Assembly: GCF_000427445.1 (NCBI RefSeq)
Contig: NZ_KE386496.1
Location: forward strand, 2,867,504-2,931,503
Direction: 5' to 3'
Origin: Methylocapsa acidiphila B2
GTDB taxonomy: Bacteria; Pseudomonadota; Alphaproteobacteria; Rhizobiales; Beijerinckiaceae
Length of the DNA stretch: 64,000 bases
Shown here piece after piece: positions 1 through 9,270 of this stretch. The translations under genes were made by a program, and so were the position numbers. How positions within the stretch are numbered: the first letter of the stretch is position 1; each line of letters begins with the position of its first letter. The notes under the pieces were generated by a model. It searched no databases. It was not told the origin of the DNA and was given only the letters and a program-made list of their open reading frames with translations.

Positions 1-1627
1 GCTTCGCGCCCTCGGCGTAATGCAATTCGAGGCAATCATGCGGGCAGCCCGCCGCCTCGATCGCCTGCAACCCGACGAAGCGGCCGATGCCGTGATCGAC
101 ATGGACCACGAGATCGCCCGCGGTGAGCGCGCCGACCTCGGCCAGAAAGTCCTGCGCCCGGCGCGCCTTCTTCTTGCCTCGCAACAGTCGGTCGCCGAGG
201 ATGTCCTGCTCGCTGACGACGGCGAGATCGCCGGCCTCGAAGCCCTGCTCGACGCCGATGACCGCGAGCGCGAGCGTCGCTTGCGGCAGCGCCAGCGCCT
301 GAGCCAGGGAGGCGACAGGCGCGGCTTCGGCAAGGCCGTGATCGGCGAGCACATGGGCGAGGCGCTCGCGCGAGCCGTCCGACCAGCCCGCAACGACGAC
401 GCGCTTGCCGCCGGCCTGCAGCGCCCGGACATGGGCCACCGCCGCGTTGAACACATTGGCGTTTTCGTCGGCCCGCTCGGGCGCGAAGTTGCGCCCGGGC
501 TTCGAGCCGCAATCGACGACGAGGCCCTTCGCCTCGCCCGCTTGGCCAAAGGGCGTCGCCCGCACGAGGCAAGCGGCGTCGAGCCGCCGCCGCCATTCCG
601 CCGCCGAAAGATAAAGCAGATCGGGCGGCAGCGGCTTATAGGTCGAGCGGCCGGGGTCGAGATCATAGGCGCTTTTGCGCGCGTCGTAATAATCCTTGAT
701 CAGCGCGAGGCGTTCGCCCGCGGCGTCCTCCGCCAGCGAATCGAGAACCAGCGGCGCCGGCCCCGCGTAATCGAACAGAGTGTCGAGCTTGTCGTGGAAC
801 AGCGGCAGCCAATGCTCGAGACCCGGATGGCGGCGGCCTTCGCTGACCGCTTCATAAAGCCCGTCGCCCCGCGTCTGCGCGCCGAAAAGGCCGACATAGG
901 CCTGACGAAACCGGCGCATGGTCTCGCTCGTGAGCTGAACCTCGCTCATCGGGACGAGATCGAGGCCGCGCATCTGGCCGATGGTCCGCTGCGTCTCGGG
1001 GTCGAAGGTGCGGATCGATTCCAGCGTGTCGCCGAAGAAATCGAGCCGAAGCGGCTGGGGCATGCCCGGCGGAAAGAGATCGAGAATGCCGCCGCGCACC
1101 GCATAATCGCCGGCGTCGCGCACGGTCGAGGCCCGGGCGTAGCCATTGGTCTCGAGCCAACGCGCCAGCGCGTCCATGTCTACCGCATTGCCGGGCGCGG
1201 CGGAGAACGTGTCTCCGGCGATCGTCTGCAAGGGCGCCACGCGCTGGACCAGGGCGTTGACCGTGGTCGAAAGAATGCGCGGCCGCTCCAGCGCCGTGCG
1301 CGTGCGGGCGAGACGCGAAAGAACGGTCATCCGCCGCGCGGAAACAGCGGCGTTAGGCGAGGAGCGATCGTAGGGCTGGCAGTCCCAGGAAGGAAAGTCG
1401 AGAATTTCTATATCGGGCGCAGCGAAGCCGAGCGCCTCGCCGAAGGCCCGCGCCCGCTGGCTGTCGCGCGCGACATGGACGAGAACCACGGCGCGGCTTT
1501 CGGCGTCGCGGGCGAGGCCGCGCGTGAGATCGGCGACGCAAAAGGCGTCGAAGCCGTCGGCGAGGTTCGAAAGCGTCAGGGAGCCGCCTTTGGCGAGCTC
1601 GGCAGTTACCCGTTTGAGATCAGTCAC
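1..1627 (-). CDS. mfd: Transcription-repair coupling factor Mfd, N-terminal part (partial, runs off the left edge)
   Basis: Mfd is an ATP-dependent DNA translocase that removes stalled RNA polymerase and recruits UvrA for transcription-coupled repair. About 542 residues are visible, against a family length near 1150. The minus-strand frame starts with a GTG at 1625-1627 (VTDLKR...) and gives the UvrB-like N-terminal module, with the family-typical SWDCQPYDRSSPN segment near residue 80. It ends at the left edge in the RNA-polymerase-interacting region, with a VDHGIGRF motif near residue 515 and LELHYAEGAK as the last residues. The helicase motor lies outside. sdhE lies upstream on the same strand and recG diverges beyond it, an order I know from related alphaproteobacteria. 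The start codon is inferred, since no ATG fits. Confidence 0.93.
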   Translation of the reverse strand, partial: MTDLKRVTAELAKGGSLTLSNLADGFDAFCVADLTRGLARDAESRAVVLVHVARDSQRARAFGEALGFAAPDIEILDFPSWDCQPYDRSSPNAAVSARRMTVLSRLARTRTALERPRILSTTVNALVQRVAPLQTIAGDTFSAAPGNAVDMDALARWLETNGYARASTVRDAGDYAVRGGILDLFPPGMPQPLRLDFFGDTLESIRTFDPETQRTIGQMRGLDLVPMSEVQLTSETMRRFRQAYVGLFGAQTRGDGLYEAVSEGRRHPGLEHWLPLFHDKLDTLFDYAGPAPLVLDSLAEDAAGERLALIKDYYDARKSAYDLDPGRSTYKPLPPDLLYLSAAEWRRRLDAACLVRATPFGQAGEAKGLVVDCGSKPGRNFAPERADENANVFNAAVAHVRALQAGGKRVVVAGWSDGSRERLAHVLADHGLAEAAPVASLAQALALPQATLALAVIGVEQGFEAGDLAVVSEQDILGDRLLRGKKKARRAQDFLAEVGALTAGDLVVHVDHGIGRFVGLQAIEAAGCPHDCLELHYAEGAK

Positions 1628-1840
1628 GATTGTGAATTTGGTCCAAAGGTTTTCGCCGGAAAGTGCGCGGGTGGATTGCGACAGATGGAAGCGGCCCGTG
1701 GGCGGAAAATCAGTTCCCGCTTTTCCTCATTCCGCGCCAGCCCGGTTCATGCATTTCAGGCGCTGTCGGCGCAGGTTAACTAGCCGCTTCCGCGCGCCGA
1801 TTCAAATGTTCCCGCCATCCCAAAGCATTGCGCCCAAGCG

Positions 1841-2137
1841 TCACTCATGAAGCGGGCGGACATGGGTATGAAAGCGGAGGATCTTCTGGAAGACCGGGGT
1901 GTCATGGCGCGCCGGCGTTTTCTCCTCGCCCGTCACCCAGCTCAGGACGTCGCGATCCGGCTCGTCGAGCAGAACCTCCAGATCGTCGAGTTCGCCATCG
2001 TCGAGAGCGGCGATCTCAGCGTCGACGAAACGGCCGAAGATAATGTCCATCTCCAGCATGCCGCGATGATGCGCGCGGAACACGATGCGGCGGCGGCGGG
2101 CGTCGAGCGGCGCGCCGGTCGTCAGCGAGCCAGACAT
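1841..2137 (-). CDS. sdhE: FAD assembly factor SdhE
   Basis: A 98-residue protein of the SdhE/YgfY (DUF339) family, a cytoplasmic chaperone that helps covalent FAD attachment to the succinate dehydrogenase flavoprotein. The diagnostic RGMLEMD motif (family consensus RGxxExD) lies near residues 26-32 and is followed by the acidic helical segment typical of the fold. Length matches the family (80-100). It is read away from recG, 129 bp away, and towards mfd, with 213 bp between sdhE and the mfd start. That gap holds nothing recognisable apart from the mfd leader. Confidence 0.9.
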   Translation of the reverse strand: MSGSLTTGAPLDARRRRIVFRAHHRGMLEMDIIFGRFVDAEIAALDDGELDDLEVLLDEPDRDVLSWVTGEEKTPARHDTPVFQKILRFHTHVRPLHE

Positions 2138-2266
2138 GGTTTAAGCTCCGAAGCTGAGACGATTCAGCTCTTTTGAGCCGACCGCCGCGACGCCCCGCGC
2201 GCGGCTCCGGCACTATAGCCTGCGCTCCCGTCCCTGTCAGCTCTCGCTCCCCGAACGCCTTTCCAC

Positions 2267-4366
2267 ATGCGGCCCTCTCTCCTCAATCCGCTCTTCGCCT
2301 CGGCCGCGAGCCTTCCGGGCGTCGGACCGAAGACCGGAAAGCATCTCGACCGGCTCCTCGGCGAGAACGGACGGGAGGCGCGCGTCCTCGATCTGCTCTT
2401 TCACCTGCCCTATGCCACGATCGATCGCCGCAACCGGCCGAAAATCGCCGATGCGCCGATCGGCGCGGTCGTGACGCTCGACGTCACAGTGGTCGAGCAC
2501 AGGCCGCCGGGACCGCGCTCCAAGGCGCCGCATAAGGTTCTCGTCGAGGACGAGACCGGCGATATTCTGCTCATTTTTTTTCTCGCCAATCCGCAATGGA
2601 TCGAAAAAAGCCTGCCCGTCGGTGCGCGCCGCTGGGTCTCGGGCAAGCTCGAGCTTTGGGAGGGCCATCGCCAGATGGTCCATCCCGATCGCGTGCTCGA
2701 CGCCGAAGGCCTCGCCAAAATGGCCCCGATCGAGCCGGTCTATGCGCTGACCGAAGGGCTTTTTCCCAAAATCCTCGCCAAGGCGATCGCCGCCGCGCTT
2801 CCGCGAATCCCCGCGCTGCCCGAATGGCGCGACGAGAACCAGCCTTTGCTGCGGGGCCAGCCTTCTTTCGTCGAGGCCTTGCGCGCGATCCATCAGCCGG
2901 AAGACCCCGCGAGCGTCGGGCCCGAGGCGCCGGCGAGGCTCCGCCTTGCCTATGACGAATTGCTCGCCGGCCAGCTTGCGCTCGGCCTCACCCGCGCGCG
3001 CATGCGCCGGGCGGCCGGGCGTGCAAGTATTGGCGACGGGCGGATCGTGGAAAAAATCCTGGCCGCCTTGCCCTTTTCTCCGACCGCGTCGCAACGTAAG
3101 GCGCTGGTCGAGATAAAGGCCGATCTTGCTGGAGAAAACCGCATGCTGCGGCTGCTTCAAGGCGACGTCGGCTCGGGCAAGACGCTGGTCGCGCTGCTCG
3201 CAATGGCCTCCTGCGTTGAGGCCGGGCGGCAGGCCGCGCTGATGGCGCCGACCGAGATCCTCACGCGCCAGCACTATCAATCCTTACTGGCCTTCGCCCG
3301 CGAGTCCGGCCTGCGGTTCGCCCTGCTCACCGGGCGCGAGAAAGGCGCGGAGCGGGCGCGGATTCTCGAAGGGCTCGCCTCCGGCGCGGTCGATGTCGCG
3401 GTCGGCACTCACGCGCTCTTCCAGGAGAGCGTCGCCTTTCACGATCTCGGCCTCGCCGTCATCGACGAGCAGCATCGCTTCGGCGTGCATCAGCGCCTCG
3501 CCCTCGGCGACAAGGGCCTCGCCGCCGACATTCTGGTGATGACCGCGACGCCCATTCCGCGCAGCCTGGCGCTCACCTATTTCGGCGACATGGATATTTC
3601 GACGCTGACGGAAAAGCCGGCCGGGCGGCAACCGATCGAGACCCGCGCCTTGCCGTTGGAGCGCATGGACGAGCTCGTCGCGAGATTGATGCGCGCCGTC
3701 GAGGCCGGCGCCCGCGCCTTCTGGGTCTGCCCGCTGGTTGAAGAGAGCGAGGCGCTTGACGTCGCCGCGGCGCAGGATCGTTTCGCCCATTTGCGCGAGA
3801 TCTTCGGCGACAGGGTCGGTCTCGTCCATGGCAAGATGAAGGGCCGCGAGAAGGACGAAGCCATGGCCGCTTTCGCCGCTGGCGCGACGCGCATTCTCGT
3901 GGCGACGACGGTCATCGAGGTCGGCGTCGACGTGCCCGAGGCGACGATCATGGTCATCGAGCACGCCGAGCGCTTCGGCCTTGCGCAATTGCATCAATTG
4001 CGCGGGCGCGTCGGGCGCGGCGCCGGCAAGTCGTCTTGCCTTCTGCTCTACAAGGCGCCGCTCGGTGAGACCGCCAAGGCGCGCATCGAGATCATGCGCG
4101 AGACCGAGGACGGGTTTCGCATCGCCGAGGAGGATCTTCGCCTGCGCGGCGAGGGCGACGTGCTCGGGGCGCGGCAATCGGGCCTGCCCGGCTTTCGCCT
4201 CGCCGATCTTTCCGCCCATGGCAGCCTGCTGACTTTGGCGCGGGACGATGCGCGCCGCATCGTCGCCGAGAATCCCCGCCTCGAAGGCCCGCGCGGGGAG
4301 GCGCTGCGGCTGCTGCTCAATCTGTTCGAGCGCGGCGAAGCGATCAGGCTGTTGCGTGGGGGGTAG
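2267..4366 (+). CDS. recG: ATP-dependent DNA helicase RecG
   Basis: RecG is a monomeric superfamily 2 helicase that remodels stalled forks and branched DNA. The protein has 699 residues, full length for the family. The N-terminal wedge/OB region includes an LPGVGPKTGKHL helix-hairpin-helix-like segment near residue 18. Walker A GDVGSGKT is at about 299-306, the DEQH box at about 400-403, an MTATPIPRSLALT motif near 425, and the arginine-finger motif QLRGRVGR near 575. It is monocistronic and divergent from sdhE, and it converges on putA across about 230 bp. Nothing suggests truncation. Confidence 0.97.
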   Translation: MRPSLLNPLFASAASLPGVGPKTGKHLDRLLGENGREARVLDLLFHLPYATIDRRNRPKIADAPIGAVVTLDVTVVEHRPPGPRSKAPHKVLVEDETGDILLIFFLANPQWIEKSLPVGARRWVSGKLELWEGHRQMVHPDRVLDAEGLAKMAPIEPVYALTEGLFPKILAKAIAAALPRIPALPEWRDENQPLLRGQPSFVEALRAIHQPEDPASVGPEAPARLRLAYDELLAGQLALGLTRARMRRAAGRASIGDGRIVEKILAALPFSPTASQRKALVEIKADLAGENRMLRLLQGDVGSGKTLVALLAMASCVEAGRQAALMAPTEILTRQHYQSLLAFARESGLRFALLTGREKGAERARILEGLASGAVDVAVGTHALFQESVAFHDLGLAVIDEQHRFGVHQRLALGDKGLAADILVMTATPIPRSLALTYFGDMDISTLTEKPAGRQPIETRALPLERMDELVARLMRAVEAGARAFWVCPLVEESEALDVAAAQDRFAHLREIFGDRVGLVHGKMKGREKDEAMAAFAAGATRILVATTVIEVGVDVPEATIMVIEHAERFGLAQLHQLRGRVGRGAGKSSCLLLYKAPLGETAKARIEIMRETEDGFRIAEEDLRLRGEGDVLGARQSGLPGFRLADLSAHGSLLTLARDDARRIVAENPRLEGPRGEALRLLLNLFERGEAIRLLRGG

Positions 4367-4452
4367 CAGACGCCGTCACATGAACCTGCTCAGGTACAAG
4401 AAGGCGTCCATGTGGAGCCGGGCCTGTTTCATGCAGCGCGGGCTATTTTGGA

Positions 4453-4469
4453 AAAGCGGAGTCCGCTTT
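4453..4469. terminator. Short hairpin between convergent recG and putA
   Basis: A compact inverted repeat, AAAGCGG-AGT-CCGCTTT, lies between the 3' ends of recG (plus) and putA (minus). The stem is 7 bp with a 3-base loop. A T-rich run is only weakly present on the minus-strand side (TTCCAAAATAG). It could be a weak bidirectional terminator. The rest of 4367-4594 shows no credible gene. Confidence 0.35.
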
Positions 4470-4594
4470 CAGCTCAATCGAGCTCACGCAGATTGATTCT
4501 AGTCAGCCGTCGGGCCTGCTTTGACATATGCGAATTGACGACGTTCATGGCGCTGGATTGATCGATGTAGAGACAATCGCGATCTTGCGGAACG

Positions 4595-7500
4595 TCACTC
4601 GACCGCGTCGACGAGCGCTGCATTGCCGCCGACGGCGGCAGTGTTGATCGTCACCGTCTGCTCGACGCAGAATCTTTCGAGATAATGCGGGCCGCCGGCT
4701 TTGGGCCCGGTGCCGGAGAGGCCGAAGCCGCCGAAGGGCTGCGTCCCGACGACCGCGCCAATCATGTTGCGGTTGACATAACAATTGCCCGCGAGGCGCC
4801 TCTCCATGATATGGGCGATCGTGGCGTCGATGCGCGAATGCACGCCGAGCGTCAGGCCGTAGCCCATCGCCTCCAGCTGATCGAGCAGGCGGTCGAGCTC
4901 GTTCGCCTTGTAGCGAACCACATGGAGAATCGGGCCGAACACTTCGCGGTCGAGATCCGTTGGCTGCGCAAGCTCGAAAATATGCGGCGCAACGTAAAAC
5001 CCGTTTCGCGGCGCGCTGGTCGGAATCTCGCCTGCGTAACGGACGATGGCGCGCCGGCGCATCGCCGCGATATGCGCTTCGAGGCTCGTCTTGGCGGCGA
5101 GATCGATCACCGGACCGACATGAACGCTGAGATCTCGGGGATCGCCGACCAAAAGCTCGCGCGCCGCGCCGGCGATCATCGCGATGATCTTGTCGGCGGC
5201 GTCTTCCTGGATGCAAAGAAGTCGAAGCGCGGAGCACCGTTGGCCCGCCGAGCGAAAGGACGAGGCGAGAACGTCGTCGGCGACTTGCTCCGGCAAGGCC
5301 GTCGCGTCGGCGATCATGACGTTGACGCCGCCGGTCTCGGCGATGAGAGTGGCGATCGCGCCGTCCTTCGCGGCGAGCGCGCGATTGATTCGCACCGCCG
5401 TCTCCATCGAGCCGGTGAAGGCGACCCCCGCGAGCGCCGGCAGCGCGACGAGGCCTGCGCCGATCTCGCCGTCGCCCGGCAGGAGATGTAACGCCTCGAC
5501 CGGCGCGCCGGCGCGATGAAAGGCGGCGACGATTGCGGCGGCGATCAGAGGCGTTTGCTCGGCGGGCTTGGCCAATACGCTATTTCCCGCCGCGAGCGCG
5601 GCGGCGACCTGGCCCGTGAAGATCGAGAGCGGAAAATTCCATGGACTGATGCAGGCGAAGACGCCGCGGCTGCGCCAGGAAAGCCGATTGTCCTCGCCCG
5701 TCGGCCCCGGCAGGACGACTGAGGCCGCAAAGAGCCGGCGCGCCTCCTGAGCGTAATAGCGGCAGAAATCGATGGCCTCGCGCCATTCGCCGACGGCGTC
5801 GTCGAGAGTCTTGCCGGCCTCGATCTGAAGAAGACGAAGCCATTTCGGCGCCTGCCCTTCGAGATCCTGCGCAACGCGCTCAAGGCATGAGGCGCGCGCT
5901 TCGACAGGGGTTTGCGACCAGAGCCGGAAGCCCGCGCGGGCCTCCCGCATCGCTTCGGTCAATATGCGCACGGGCGTTTCGCCAACGACCCCGATCGTTG
6001 CGCCGTCGATCGGGGAGGCCAGGCTGCGCAAGACGCCTTCGCGCCGCCGGCCGGAGACGATCGGCGCGGCCTCCGCGAGCGCGGCGGCCTTGCCGATGGC
6101 CTGCGTCAGCGCGTCGACCGCGCGCCGATCGCCGAATTCGATCCCCTGCGCGGTCTTGCGGGCGGGGCCGTGAAGATCTTGTGGGAGAGGCAGGCGCGCG
6201 GTGCGGGCGCGGCTGGCGTCGCCGATCACGGCTTGCGGCCGGACAAGAAGCGCGCGCGGCGCGACATGTGGATCGCCGAGCCGCGCGACGAAGGAGGAGT
6301 TCGCGCCATTCTCGAGCAGGCGGCGCACCAGATAGGCCAGCAAATTGGCGTGCGCCCCGACCGGCGCGTAAACTCGGCTCGAGAGGGTGGGGCGCTCGAT
6401 GCGTAGCGCCTCGAACAGCTCCTCCCCCATGCCATGGAGGCGCTGGAATTCGAACCCGGCGTCGCCGGCCATCTCGACGATGGACGCGACGGTCAGCGCA
6501 TTATGGGTGGCGAATTGCGGGAAAATAACGTCTCGCGCCGCGAGAAGGCGCCGCGCGCAGGCGAGATAGTTCAGATCCGTCATCGCCTTGCGGGTGAAGA
6601 CCGGATAATCGGCGAGGCCGCGCTCTTGCGCGCGTTTGATCTCGCTATCCCAATAGGCGCCCTTGACCAGGCGCAGGGTCAAGCGGCGGTCGCATAGGCG
6701 CGCGGTGGCGACGACGTGGTCGATCGCCGCGGCGGCGCGCTTCTGGTAGGCTTGAACCGCGAGGCCGAAGCCATGCCAGCCGGCGAGCGAGCGGTCCGCG
6801 AGCAGGAGATCGACGATGTCGAGCGATAGCTCGAGCCGATCGGCTTCTTCCGCGTCGATCGTGAAAATGAGTCCATGCCGCCTGGCCGCGCGCGCGAGCT
6901 CCGCCACGCGAGGCGTGAGCTCGGCGAGGACGCGGCCGCGCGATTGCGGCTCGTAGCGCGGATGCAGGGCCGAGAGCTTGACTGAAATGCCGAGGCGCCC
7001 CGGCGCGGCGTCGCCGGCGGCTTGCGCGCCGATCGCCTCGATCGCATGGGCGTAGGCCGAAAAATAGCTGTCGGCGTCGACTTGCGTGCGGGCGCCTTCG
7101 CCGAGCATGTCGAAGGAAAAGCGCCAATTGCGCCCCTCGCGGGAGGCGGCTTGGCGCAGGGTTTGCTCTATGGTTTCGCCGAAGACGAAATGCGCGCCCA
7201 TGAGCTGCACGGCCTGGCGCGCGGCGGCGCGCAGCGCGCCCATGCCGATCCGGCGTCCGAGCGCGGCGACGACGCCATGGGCGCTTTTGCCCTTCTCCAT
7301 GACCTTTGCGGTGGTCCCGAGCGCCCAAGCCGCGGCGGAAACGAGCAACGCCTCCGATCCATCCGCATGGCTCGCCCAATGCGCCGAGGCGAGCCTATCC
7401 TCGATCAAGAGATCCGCCGTGAAATCATCGGGCACGCGAAGCAGCGCCTCGGCGAGGGTCATCAGGGCCAGTCCCTCCTCCGAAGAGAGCGAATATTCGC

Positions 7501-7693
7501 GCAACAGATCCTCGACCCCGCCGATGCGGAATTTTTGTTCGCGCGCCGCCTTGATGAGCCTTGTGGCGAGGGAATCGATTCGCGCCTCAGCCGCGTCCGA
7601 AAGGTCGGCCTGCGCCAGAAGCGCGGCGGCGACGCTCTCGTCGGCCGGGGCGTAGGGCGCGGAAAAAGGAGAAAGCGAGAGATCGGCGGTCAT
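4595..7693 (-). CDS. putA: Bifunctional proline dehydrogenase / L-glutamate-gamma-semialdehyde dehydrogenase PutA
   Basis: PutA oxidises proline to glutamate in two steps: an FAD-dependent proline dehydrogenase and an NAD-dependent aldehyde dehydrogenase. The 1032-residue protein has the PRODH barrel in its first half, with the RLVKGAYWDSEIK motif near residue 345. The ALDH domain in the second half has the catalytic-Glu ETGG motif and the nucleophile in SAGQRCSALR. At 1032 residues it lacks the N-terminal ribbon-helix-helix DNA-binding domain of the 1320-residue E. coli enzyme, so it should not autorepress. A good ribosome site (GGGAG) precedes the ATG. It lies 107 bp downstream of rocD on the same strand, so they are probably cotranscribed for arginine/ornithine/proline use. 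Confidence 0.96.
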   Translation of the reverse strand: MTADLSLSPFSAPYAPADESVAAALLAQADLSDAAEARIDSLATRLIKAAREQKFRIGGVEDLLREYSLSSEEGLALMTLAEALLRVPDDFTADLLIEDRLASAHWASHADGSEALLVSAAAWALGTTAKVMEKGKSAHGVVAALGRRIGMGALRAAARQAVQLMGAHFVFGETIEQTLRQAASREGRNWRFSFDMLGEGARTQVDADSYFSAYAHAIEAIGAQAAGDAAPGRLGISVKLSALHPRYEPQSRGRVLAELTPRVAELARAARRHGLIFTIDAEEADRLELSLDIVDLLLADRSLAGWHGFGLAVQAYQKRAAAAIDHVVATARLCDRRLTLRLVKGAYWDSEIKRAQERGLADYPVFTRKAMTDLNYLACARRLLAARDVIFPQFATHNALTVASIVEMAGDAGFEFQRLHGMGEELFEALRIERPTLSSRVYAPVGAHANLLAYLVRRLLENGANSSFVARLGDPHVAPRALLVRPQAVIGDASRARTARLPLPQDLHGPARKTAQGIEFGDRRAVDALTQAIGKAAALAEAAPIVSGRRREGVLRSLASPIDGATIGVVGETPVRILTEAMREARAGFRLWSQTPVEARASCLERVAQDLEGQAPKWLRLLQIEAGKTLDDAVGEWREAIDFCRYYAQEARRLFAASVVLPGPTGEDNRLSWRSRGVFACISPWNFPLSIFTGQVAAALAAGNSVLAKPAEQTPLIAAAIVAAFHRAGAPVEALHLLPGDGEIGAGLVALPALAGVAFTGSMETAVRINRALAAKDGAIATLIAETGGVNVMIADATALPEQVADDVLASSFRSAGQRCSALRLLCIQEDAADKIIAMIAGAARELLVGDPRDLSVHVGPVIDLAAKTSLEAHIAAMRRRAIVRYAGEIPTSAPRNGFYVAPHIFELAQPTDLDREVFGPILHVVRYKANELDRLLDQLEAMGYGLTLGVHSRIDATIAHIMERRLAGNCYVNRNMIGAVVGTQPFGGFGLSGTGPKAGGPHYLERFCVEQTVTINTAAVGGNAALVDAVE

Positions 7694-7800
7694 GGCGCGC
7701 TCCCTTTGGAGGGACGGCGGTCCTTTGAAATATAGGCGCCCCGAGCCCGCCCGCGAGGACCCGCCGGCTTTGCAATCTCAGGCTCAGGCCGGCGTCGGCC

Positions 7801-9033
7801 TCATAGGGCGTAGCTCGCCGCATGGGCCGGATGAACGTCCGCGAGCGCGTCCTGGAAGATCTCGATCGCCTGCAGCAGATCGGCCTCCTCGATGACGAGC
7901 GGCGGCGCGAAGCGGATCACCGTCGCATGCGTCTCTTTGGTGAGGACGCCGCGCCGCATCATGGCGAGACAAACGTCCTTCGCCTTCACTTTCGCGGGGT
8001 CCAGCTCGACGCCGACCCAAAGGCCCTTTCCGCGAACCTCGACGATCGCCGGATGATCGACCCTGGCCAGAGTCTCGCGCAGCGTTTTGCCGAGGAGAAG
8101 GCTGCGCCGCGCCAGATTCTCGTCCTGCAGAAGGCGCATCGCCTCGAGCGCGACGGCGGCGGCGAGCGGATTGCCGCCGAAGGTCGAGCCGTGGCTTCCA
8201 GGGTCGAACACGTCCATGACCGCGCGCCGCGCGACGAAGGCCGAGACGGGCAAAAGCCCGCCGCCGAGCGCCTTGCCGACAATGAGCCCGTCGGGCCTCG
8301 CGTTCTCGTGCTCGAAGCAGAAATTGCGTCCGGTGCGGCCGAAGCCGGATTGAACCTCGTCGAAAATCAAGAGGATTCCGTGCCGGTCGCAGATGCGCCT
8401 CAGCGCCGCCAGATAGCCTTCGGGCGGCACGATCACGCCCGCCTCGCCCTGCACCGGCTCGATGAGGACCGCCGCCGTATTGGGCCCGATCAGCGCCTCG
8501 AGCGCGGCGGCGTCGCCGTAGGGGGCGGCGAGAAAGCCGGGCCCGAAGGGGCCGAAGCCCCGTCGACAGGAAGGCTCTGTCGAGAAGCCGACGATGGTCG
8601 TCGTGCGGCCATGAAAATTGCCGGCGGCGACGATGATCTCGGCTTTGTCTTGCGGAATCGAAAGCCGGTCATAGCCATAGCGACGCGCCGCCTTGATCGC
8701 GGTCTCGACCGCCTCGGCGCCGGTGTTCATCGGGAGGCAGGCGTCGAGGCCCGAAAGCTTCGCGAGCGCCTCGCAAAACGCGCCGAGATTGTCGGAATGA
8801 TAGGCGCGGGAGACGAGGTCTACGCGGCCGAGTTGGCGCGTGAGGGCGGCGACGAGGCGCGGATGCGAATGGCCGAAGCTCGCGGCCGAATAAGCGCTCA
8901 TCATGTCGATGTAGCGCTTGCCCTCGACGTCGAACAGATAGGCGTCGCGCCCATGCGAGAGGACGACGGGAAAAGGCGCGTAATTTTTCGCGCTGAACCT
9001 GGCTTCGCGTTCGATGACGCTTTTGACGGGCAT
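7801..9033 (-). CDS. rocD: Ornithine aminotransferase (ornithine-oxo-acid transaminase)
   Basis: A class-III, PLP-dependent aminotransferase of 410 residues that converts ornithine to glutamate-gamma-semialdehyde, which is the intermediate PutA consumes. Family signatures are visible: MNTGAEAVETAIKAARR, the FDEVQSGFGRTG motif with the PLP aspartate, the PLP lysine in VGKALGGG, and STFGGNPLA. I start it at the ATG of MPVKSVIE, because the 22 upstream residues are a low-complexity Arg/Lys-rich run unlike the family. The gene precedes putA on the same strand and diverges from an Lrp-type regulator, which argues for a substrate-controlled catabolic operon. RocD is preferred over 4-aminobutyrate transaminase because of overall similarity and context. 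Confidence 0.92.
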   Translation of the reverse strand: MPVKSVIEREARFSAKNYAPFPVVLSHGRDAYLFDVEGKRYIDMMSAYSAASFGHSHPRLVAALTRQLGRVDLVSRAYHSDNLGAFCEALAKLSGLDACLPMNTGAEAVETAIKAARRYGYDRLSIPQDKAEIIVAAGNFHGRTTTIVGFSTEPSCRRGFGPFGPGFLAAPYGDAAALEALIGPNTAAVLIEPVQGEAGVIVPPEGYLAALRRICDRHGILLIFDEVQSGFGRTGRNFCFEHENARPDGLIVGKALGGGLLPVSAFVARRAVMDVFDPGSHGSTFGGNPLAAAVALEAMRLLQDENLARRSLLLGKTLRETLARVDHPAIVEVRGKGLWVGVELDPAKVKAKDVCLAMMRRGVLTKETHATVIRFAPPLVIEEADLLQAIEIFQDALADVHPAHAASYAL

Positions 9034-9096
9034 GGGAGATGCTCTTTTGGCCGCAGCGCAGCGTTTGCGCCGCCTGCGCCGCCGCTTTGTTTCCCG

Positions 9097-9115
9097 CATA
9101 TAAATATCACATATG
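9097..9115. promoter_or_regulatory. AT-rich palindrome in the rocD / Lrp-regulator divergent promoter region
   Basis: CATATAAATATCACATATG has 5-bp inverted arms (CATAT/ATATG) and sits 64 bp upstream of the rocD ATG, in an otherwise GC-rich divergent intergenic region (9034-9270). It could supply the rocD -10 element or be an operator for the neighbouring Lrp/AsnC protein. Lrp-family sites are typically AT-rich and weakly palindromic, but assignment to this regulator is inference. Confidence 0.35.
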
Positions 9116-9270
9116 GGCCACGTTTTTTCTCCGGAAATCAGCAGCTTAGCCGCAGATTCTGCGCCTCCGCGAGGCGTTTGCGCGCAAAAATTCGCCGCGC
9201 GCGTTGGGAACGGGCGCCGCCGGGATTATTCTGTCCCGAATCGGGCGATCGCCGTTGGAGCCAGCGTCTC

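Noticed and set aside
20-1783. Long plus-strand open frame (587 codons)
   Set aside because: It is the antisense shadow of mfd, Arg/Ala-rich with no family resemblance, while the minus strand encodes a clear Mfd.
4380-4496. 38-codon plus-strand frame after recG
   Set aside because: It has no ribosome site, contains the small hairpin, and has no family character.
7822-9270. N-terminal ~480 codons of a long plus-strand frame ending in the Lrp-type gene
   Set aside because: Only the last 166 codons (from 9271) are Lrp-like; the rest is antisense to rocD.
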